The notes under the pieces: model-generated | Database searches by the model: none | What the model was told of the DNA's origin: nothing | The model's input: only the letters and a program-made list of their open reading frames with translations | NCBI GenBank assembly: GCA_902475515.1 | Contig: CABSAB010000101.1 | Coordinates: 1-5,788 of the forward strand | Source: an uncultured Eubacteriales bacterium | Lineage (GTDB): Bacteria; Bacillota; Clostridia; Oscillospirales; Oscillospiraceae | Direction: 5' to 3' | DNA length: 5,788 nucleotides | Shown: positions 1 through 4,227 of the stretch, one piece after another | How the letters are laid out: the number at the start of each line of letters is the position of its first letter | Numbering within the stretch: the stretch's first letter is position 1 | Translations under genes and position numbers: made by a program

Positions 1-478
1 TGGTGGCGCTGAAATGCCCTTCCGGCAGAGGTGGTCCGGTAAGATCTTTGCCATCAATGGAAAAGAGCACGCCATCCTCCCAGTGGTCGCCATCTCCGCT
101 GAGATACCCCTGCTCCTGAAGCTCCCGGTAGCTCAGCGTCAAGGGTTCCGCCTGGTGGGCCTTAGCAAAGGTTTCCGCAATGTCCAGAATCTCCTCTGCG
201 GTCAGATCTCCCGGTGCCTCGCTTAGGTCCACGCTGATATAGAACGCGCCGCTGTTGAGCCCATGGTCCTCGCTCCATAAATCCTCCAGCACCTGGAGGT
301 ACAGCGCCGCATAGTCATAGTCCACCGAAGCGGGGGCTGTTTCCGAAGGAGCGGCAGCTTGCACCGCAGTTTCCTCTGCGCTGGCAGGTATACTGCCGGT
401 CTCCCCGGCGCCGTCCCCAGCGGCACACCCGCATAAAAGCAGCAGGCAAACCAGTGCCGACAAAATTCGTTTTCTCAT
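1..478 (-). CDS. Putative secreted lipoprotein of unknown function (3' end outside window)
   Basis: The reading frame stays open for 159 codons from the ATG at 476-478 (minus strand) to the left edge, so the C-terminus is missing. It begins MRKRILSALVCLLLLCGC: a basic start, a hydrophobic core and a lipobox L-C-G-C with the lipidated cysteine at residue 18. This predicts export and anchoring to the outer face of the membrane. Residues 19 to about 52 form an Ala/Glu/Ser/Thr/Pro/Gly-rich linker, typical of lipoproteins. From about residue 53 an acidic, ordered-looking domain starts (VDYDYAALYLQVLEDLW), followed by an alternating strand/helix pattern to the edge. The start is fixed by AGGAGG (complement of 487-492), 8 bases upstream. 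I do not recognise the folded domain. It is divergent from the polysaccharide operon, so a shared function is not implied. The gene call is strong; the function is unknown. Confidence 0.85.
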   Translation of the reverse strand, partial: MRKRILSALVCLLLLCGCAAGDGAGETGSIPASAEETAVQAAAPSETAPASVDYDYAALYLQVLEDLWSEDHGLNSGAFYISVDLSEAPGDLTAEEILDIAETFAKAHQAEPLTLSYRELQEQGYLSGDGDHWEDGVLFSIDGKDLTGPPLPEGHFSAT

Positions 479-507
479 GTTGCATCCCTCCTGTATCTTC
501 CTATCCA

Positions 508-513
508 ATTAGA
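508..513 (-). promoter_or_regulatory. Tentative -10 element for the lipoprotein gene
   Basis: On the minus strand this reads TCTAAT, one mismatch from TATAAT but at the important second position. It lies about 30 bases upstream of the lipoprotein start. No convincing -35 lies 16 to 18 bases further upstream. The small palindrome at 518-529 falls in the would-be spacer, where a repressor could act. This is a weak call, made mainly because the gene needs a promoter in this gap. Confidence 0.22.
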
Positions 514-517
514 CGCA

Positions 518-529
518 TTTCCGTGGAAA
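518..529. repeat. Short palindrome TTTCC-GT-GGAAA
   Basis: This is a perfect 5-base inverted repeat with a 2-base centre, lying between the two divergent genes. It could be a half-site pair for a DNA-binding dimer, but it is short enough to occur by chance. Confidence 0.25.
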
Positions 530-535
530 AAGGTT

Positions 536-554
536 CCGGTCCGGGGCAGACCGG
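536..554. repeat. Inverted repeat CCGGTC-N7-GACCGG upstream of the -35
   Basis: Six bases (536-541) are exactly complementary to 549-554, with a 7-base spacer. The repeat ends 11 bases before the -35 hexamer of the operon promoter and is centred between the divergent genes. That placement would suit an activator or repressor site. GC-rich inverted repeats of this length do arise by chance, so operator function is speculative. Confidence 0.3.
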
Positions 555-565
555 GTCCCTCAGAA

Positions 566-595
566 TTGACTTTCCCCGCCGGACTGTGGTATAAC
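566..595 (+). promoter_or_regulatory. Sigma-A-type promoter for the polysaccharide operon
   Basis: The -35 hexamer TTGACT (566-571) and the -10 hexamer TATAAC (590-595) each match consensus at five of six positions and are 18 bases apart. TG at 587-588 followed by one base before the -10 makes it an extended -10 promoter. Transcription would start near 601-603, giving a leader of about 100 bases before the ATG at 701. No other promoter of similar quality was noticed further into the operon, so this probably drives all five genes. Confidence 0.7.
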
Positions 596-636
596 AATGG
601 TATCTTTTTCTTTGAAATTGGAAAACCATACAAATC

Positions 637-652
637 GCCGGGCAAATCCGGC
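637..652 (+). repeat. Leader inverted repeat GCCGG-N6-CCGGC
   Basis: A perfect 5-base-pair inverted repeat (637-641 with 648-652) with loop GCAAAT lies in the predicted 5' leader. In RNA it would make a small stable hairpin. No run of T follows, so it is not an intrinsic terminator. It is immediately followed by TATACTATA (653-661). Confidence 0.35.
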
Positions 653-664
653 TATACTATACCA

Positions 665-687
665 GCGCATGGGGCACATCCCCGCGC
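665..687 (+). repeat. Leader hairpin just upstream of the ribosome binding site
   Basis: GCGC (665-668) can pair with GCGC (684-687) and GGGG (671-674) with CCCC (680-683), leaving a 2-base bulge (AT) and a 5-base loop (CACAT). The stem ends 2 bases before the GGAGG of the first operon gene, so it could influence ribosome access. It has no T-tract and does not match a riboswitch class I know. Confidence 0.35.
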
Positions 688-689
688 AC

Positions 690-694
690 GGAGG
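690..694 (+). promoter_or_regulatory. Ribosome binding site that fixes the start of the O-antigen ligase-like gene
   Basis: GGAGG lies 6 bases upstream of the ATG at 701-703. It settles the start: the same frame is open back to a TTG at 566, but that codon is the -35 hexamer of the promoter and has no Shine-Dalgarno sequence. The 45 extra residues would be leader sequence. Confidence 0.8.
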
Positions 695-700
695 ATATCT

Positions 701-2134
701 ATGCAGGCCATTAAAAACAGCATGATCTATCAGCTCTATCTCCGCCTGACCCTGTTTTTCCGGGGGCAGTGGGAAAATAGCGGCTTCGTCCGCTGGCTCA
801 CCGGAAAACGGACCCCTGCCGGCGGAAAACTCTCCCAGGCCGGGGCGTGGCTTCGTGGGCGGCTCCTGGCCCTGTTCCATGCGCTGCATCTGGACAGGCT
901 GCTCCAGGGAAGCGTTTTCCTGCACCCGGCGGTGTTTGCCTTCGGGGCGGTGCTGCTTGCGCCCCTGTGCCCCACTATGGTATCGCTGGGGCTGGTGTGC
1001 GCCAGCTTCTTCTCCCTGGTGGTGCGGCTGGGAGCCCAGCGGGAGTTCACGGTGGAGCGCAGCCCCATCAGCGGCTATGTGCTGCTGTACGGCGGCGTGT
1101 ACCTCTATGCCACCGTGACCTCTACCGATGTGGCGGGCAGCCTGTTCCCGGGGCTGCTCACGGTGCTGTTTGTGGTGTTTGCGTTGGTCATCGCCGCCTG
1201 CGCTCCCACGGAAAAGCAGCTGCGGTGGCTTCTTTTCGGCATGGTGCTGGTGGGCGTGGCCATCTCCGGCTATGGGTTCTATCAGAAGATGAACCCGGCC
1301 TATTTCCGCAGTGTCTGGACGGACGAGGATATGTTCTCGGCCATCTCCTTCCGGGTCTATTCCACCCTGGAAAATCCCAATGTGCTGGGGGAGTATTTCC
1401 TCCTGCTGATTCCTGTGGGGGCCGCCATGGCCCTGACGGCCAAGGGCTGGAAAAAGGCCCCGTATCTCGCCGCCTGCGCGCTCATGGGCGTGTGTCTGAT
1501 CCTGACCTATTCCCGGGGCTGCTATCTGGGCCTTCTGTTTGCGGCGGCGGTGTTCCTGGTGCTGCTGGACCGGCGCTTTCTGGTGCTGGGGATCATCGCC
1601 GTGGTGCTCAGTCCCCTGTATCTGCCGGAATCGGTGCTGGAGCGGTTTACCAGCATCGGCAATCTGGGCGACACCTCCACCTCCTACCGGGTGTCCATCT
1701 GGATGGGTACCCTGGCCATGCTGAAGCACTATTGGTTCTGCGGCATCGGCCCCGGCTCGGGGGCGTTCAACAAGGTCTATCCCGAGTATGCCTATAATGC
1801 CATCACTGCCCCCCACTCCCACAACCTGTTTTTGCAGATCACCTGTGACACGGGTGTGTGCGGGCTTTTGGTGTTCCTCCTCCTGCTGGTGGCCTACTAC
1901 CGCATGATGTTCACCGCCCTGGCCGGGCGGCCCCGGCGGGAGATCAAAATTCTTCAGATCGCCAACGTCTCCGCCGTCACGGGCTTTTTAGTCCAGAGTA
2001 TGACGGATTATACGTTTTACAACTACCGGGTGCTGCTGCTGTTCTGGGCCACCTTGGGCCTGGGCGTGGTGCTCTCCCGCATGGGAAAGGACACCCCCGC
2101 GCCCGAAGCCTCTCCCCAGGAGGTGCAGCCATGA
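701..2134 (+). CDS. O-antigen ligase/polymerase-like membrane protein (Wzy_C family)
   Basis: This 477-residue protein has about 11 to 12 hydrophobic segments (roughly 73-90, 92-110, 122-139, 146-168, 175-195, 230-247, 254-270, 272-289, 292-308, 377-399, 420-437, 443-459). A large loop at about 309-376 is probably outside the membrane. Family-like motifs are STLENPNVLGEY (221-232), LTYSRG (268-273), the loop arginine in SYR (328-330), GIGPGSGAF (348-356) and PHSHN (371-375). WaaL/Wzy-type enzymes transfer or polymerise undecaprenyl-diphosphate-linked glycans outside the membrane, and a histidine in this loop is important in WaaL. The first 70 residues are a basic cytoplasmic extension before the first membrane segment. 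As the first gene of an operon with a CsaB domain, it probably polymerises or attaches a secondary cell wall polymer. Sequence alone does not separate ligase from polymerase. It overlaps the next gene by ATGA. Confidence 0.88.
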   Translation: MQAIKNSMIYQLYLRLTLFFRGQWENSGFVRWLTGKRTPAGGKLSQAGAWLRGRLLALFHALHLDRLLQGSVFLHPAVFAFGAVLLAPLCPTMVSLGLVCASFFSLVVRLGAQREFTVERSPISGYVLLYGGVYLYATVTSTDVAGSLFPGLLTVLFVVFALVIAACAPTEKQLRWLLFGMVLVGVAISGYGFYQKMNPAYFRSVWTDEDMFSAISFRVYSTLENPNVLGEYFLLLIPVGAAMALTAKGWKKAPYLAACALMGVCLILTYSRGCYLGLLFAAAVFLVLLDRRFLVLGIIAVVLSPLYLPESVLERFTSIGNLGDTSTSYRVSIWMGTLAMLKHYWFCGIGPGSGAFNKVYPEYAYNAITAPHSHNLFLQITCDTGVCGLLVFLLLLVAYYRMMFTALAGRPRREIKILQIANVSAVTGFLVQSMTDYTFYNYRVLLLFWATLGLGVVLSRMGKDTPAPEASPQEVQP

Positions 2135-3246
2135 TCCGGGTCCTGAATATTCTCACCGACAGCAACATCGGCGGTGCCGGCCGTTGCCTGATCAACTATC
2201 TGAAATACTGCGACCGGCAGAATTTTGCCGTCTCCGTGGCCCTGCCGGAGGGTAGTGCCCTGATCCCGGCCCTCAAGGCCCTGGACACCCCCGTTTTCGA
2301 GGTGCCGGGCATTGCGGAAAAGTCCTTTTCCCCCGGCGCCACCGGCACGCTCAAGGCGCTGATCCGCCGGGAACAGCCCGATATCGTGCACACCCACGGC
2401 TCCCTCAGCGGACGCATGGCTGCCAAGGCCTGCGGCGCCCGGGTGATCTACACCCGCCACAGCGCCTTCCCGGTGCCGGGATATCTGAAAAAAGGTCCCG
2501 GACACTGGCTGAACGGCTTTATCAACAGCCACTATGCCGACTCCATCATCGCTGTGAGCCCCGCTACCGCCCAGAACCTGCTGGACGGCGGTGTGCCGGA
2601 GCAGAAGATCACCGTCATGATGAACGGCGTGGAGCCACTGATTCCCGCAGCTTTAGAGGAATGCCAAGCCCTGCGACAGCAGCTGAATATTCCCGATGGT
2701 GTGTTTACCGCCGGAATCCTGGCCCGGCTGGAACCCTATAAGGGCCATATGCTCCTGCTGGAGGCTGCCAAAACCCTCAAGGGCGAGGGCCGGGATTTCC
2801 GCATCCTGATCGGCGGCAGCGGCTCGGCGGAGCAGGCCATCCGGGACGGTATCCGGGATATGGACCTTGCGGACCGGGTGCTGTTTCTGGGCTTTGTGGA
2901 AAACGTCTCCCAGGTGCTGAGCATCCTGGACGTCCAGTTAAACTGCTCCTACGGCACCGAGGCGTCGTCCCTGGCGCTCATCGAGGGCATGAGCCTGGGC
3001 CTTGCCACGGTGGCCAGCGACTACGGCGGCAATCCCTACCAGGTGGATGACGGCGTCACAGGGCTGCTCTTTGCCAGCGGAAACGCCGCGGACCTTGCGG
3101 ACAAGCTCCGGACCCTGATGGACGAAAAACCGCTGCTGGACCGACTCCGGCAGAATGCAAAAACCGCCTACGAGACCCGGTTCACCGGGGCCATCTTTGC
3201 GAAAAACGTAGAAGCCGTATACCAAAAAACCATGGAACGGAAGTGA
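2131..3246 (+). CDS. GT4-family glycosyltransferase
   Basis: This 371-residue protein is full length for a retaining GT-B glycosyltransferase of family GT4. Seen in order: an N-terminal Rossmann start (MIRVLNILTDSNIGGAGR, with the glycine loop at 14-18), HTHG (87-90), AVSPATAQNLL (141-151), NGVE (165-168) and ARLEPYKGH (198-206, supplying the usual Arg199 and Lys204). These are followed by GGSG (228-231), FLGF (252-255) and an intact EX7E motif (Glu277 and Glu285) before the sugar-nucleotide end of the C-terminal domain. There is no signal peptide or membrane segment, so it acts at the cytoplasmic face. It would add one sugar to a lipid-linked polymer repeat; donor and acceptor cannot be read from sequence. 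The start is set by AGGAGG (2118-2123), 7 bases upstream, and ATGA overlap with the preceding stop implies coupling. Confidence 0.92.
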   Translation: MIRVLNILTDSNIGGAGRCLINYLKYCDRQNFAVSVALPEGSALIPALKALDTPVFEVPGIAEKSFSPGATGTLKALIRREQPDIVHTHGSLSGRMAAKACGARVIYTRHSAFPVPGYLKKGPGHWLNGFINSHYADSIIAVSPATAQNLLDGGVPEQKITVMMNGVEPLIPAALEECQALRQQLNIPDGVFTAGILARLEPYKGHMLLLEAAKTLKGEGRDFRILIGGSGSAEQAIRDGIRDMDLADRVLFLGFVENVSQVLSILDVQLNCSYGTEASSLALIEGMSLGLATVASDYGGNPYQVDDGVTGLLFASGNAADLADKLRTLMDEKPLLDRLRQNAKTAYETRFTGAIFAKNVEAVYQKTMERK

Positions 3247-3255
3247 GGTAGACTT

Positions 3256-3741
3256 ATGGATCAGGAACAGAAAAAGGCCCGCCGGCGGCCAAACTTCTTC
3301 GATATTCTCATCATCGTGCTGCTCCTTTTGGTGGTGGCAGTGGCTTACTTTCTCAGCCACGATTCCGCCTCTCCTGCCAAAACGGTGATCTCCCGGACCT
3401 ATACCGTGCAGCTCACCGATCTGGAGGAAGGCATGGAGCAGTATGTCTCCGTGGGGGACCCGGTCACCGACAATGTAAAAAACTATGATGTGGGCACCGT
3501 CACAGCCGTGGAGGTCGAACCCTATACCAGCAATAAAGCGTTGGACGAGGAGGCCGGCGTATACCGTCAGGCCCCGGTGGAGGGGCGTGTCAACGTGCTG
3601 CTGACCATCGAGGTGGATACCATCGAGACCGAGAGCAACGTGGACACCCTCAGCGGCTATACCCTCCGCACGGGCATGGTGGTCTCCCTGACAGCGGGAC
3701 AACTCTCGTCCAGGGGCAATATTCTGGAAGTATCGCGGTAA
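3256..3741 (+). CDS. Single-pass membrane protein, DUF4330-like (first of a tandem pair)
   Basis: This 161-residue protein has a basic cytoplasmic tail (KKARRR), one membrane segment at about 15-33 (FDILIIVLLLLVVAVAYFL) and an extracytoplasmic domain of about 125 residues. The outer domain is rich in alternating hydrophobic residues (TYTVQL, GTVTAVEVEP, VNVLLTIEV, MVVSLT), so a beta-rich fold is likely. The layout fits my recollection of the DUF4330 family, which has no established function. It begins 9 bases after the preceding stop. A modest GAGG (3245-3248) overlapping that stop lies 7 bases before the ATG. The next gene encodes a diverged paralogue. No catalytic signature is visible. A scaffold or export role in cell wall polymer assembly is inferred only from its place between two glycosyltransferase genes. 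Confidence 0.82.
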   Translation: MDQEQKKARRRPNFFDILIIVLLLLVVAVAYFLSHDSASPAKTVISRTYTVQLTDLEEGMEQYVSVGDPVTDNVKNYDVGTVTAVEVEPYTSNKALDEEAGVYRQAPVEGRVNVLLTIEVDTIETESNVDTLSGYTLRTGMVVSLTAGQLSSRGNILEVSR

Positions 3742-3753
3742 GGAGGACCAGAG

Positions 3754-4227
3754 ATGAAACAACATAAGTTCAACTGGGTAGATGGGCTGGTCATTGTCGT
3801 GATCCTGCTGCTGGTGGCGGGCACCTGCCTGAAATTTTTTGTGATGGATACCACTGCCGTGGGCCGGGAGACGGTGCCCTTTACCTATCAGGTGAAGATC
3901 GCCAACGTCCGACAGTATACCATAGACGCTCTCCAGGCCGGAGACTACCTCTATGAAAACGAGGGCAAGGGCCAGGTGGGCGTGATCGAAAGCGTCACAG
4001 CCGAACCCGCAAACTCCCTGGCCCCATTCCCTGACGGCACTGCCCGGGAGATCCCCGTGGAGGACCGGTTTGATGTGACCGTCACTGTGTCCGCCGAGGG
4101 CACGCTGGAAAACGACGTTTACAAGGTGGGCCCCTACGGCATCCGCGTGGGCCATAAGGCAACCTATTTCACCAAATATTCCGAGTGGGAGGGCACTGTG
4201 GTGTCCCTGGCGGAGAACGCCCAATGA
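3754..4227 (+). CDS. Single-pass membrane protein, DUF4330-like (second of a tandem pair)
   Basis: This 157-residue protein repeats its neighbour's plan: a short tail (MKQHKFNWVD), a membrane segment at about 11-30 and a beta-rich outer domain. It aligns along its length with the upstream protein: YQVKI with YTVQL, AGDYLYENEGKGQVGVIESVTAEP-like spacing with VGDPVTDN...VGTVTAVEVEP, PVEDRFDVTVTV with PVEGRVNVLLTI, and YGIRVGHKATYF with YTLRTGMVVSLT. Identity is low, so any duplication is old. It has an ideal AAGGAGG (3740-3746) overlapping the upstream stop, 7 bases before ATG, and its own stop overlaps the next start (ATGA). The strong site could mean more protein than its neighbour. Two such proteins could form a heteromer at the membrane; that is inference. 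Confidence 0.82.
   Translation: MKQHKFNWVDGLVIVVILLLVAGTCLKFFVMDTTAVGRETVPFTYQVKIANVRQYTIDALQAGDYLYENEGKGQVGVIESVTAEPANSLAPFPDGTAREIPVEDRFDVTVTVSAEGTLENDVYKVGPYGIRVGHKATYFTKYSEWEGTVVSLAENAQ

Noticed and set aside
653..658. Second -10-like hexamer TATACT in the leader
   Set aside because: No reasonable -35 lies 16 to 18 bases upstream, and no TGn precedes it. The promoter at 566-595 is much better.
637..687. Intrinsic terminator or riboswitch in the leader
   Set aside because: The two hairpins are short and neither is followed by a run of T. No conserved riboswitch core was recognised.
566..700. Upstream extension of the O-antigen ligase-like gene to a TTG at 566
   Set aside because: The TTG is part of the -35 hexamer, has no ribosome binding site, and lies upstream of the predicted transcription start. 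The ATG at 701 has GGAGG at 6 bases.
847..1797. Plus-strand frame of 316 codons inside the O-antigen ligase-like gene
   Set aside because: It is an out-of-frame shadow, Gly/Ala/Arg/Pro-rich, with no recognisable domain.
560..1822. Long minus-strand open frame (420 codons) opposite the O-antigen ligase-like gene
   Set aside because: The translation is rich in His, Gln, Gly and Arg with no hydrophobic core or family motif. The opposite strand encodes a convincing membrane protein. It is a by-product of GC-biased codon use.
1858..2130. Upstream in-frame extension of the GT4 gene
   Set aside because: The extension would lie within the upstream gene in another frame and is Pro/Gly/Arg-rich. The ATG at 2131 begins the typical Rossmann strand and has AGGAGG.
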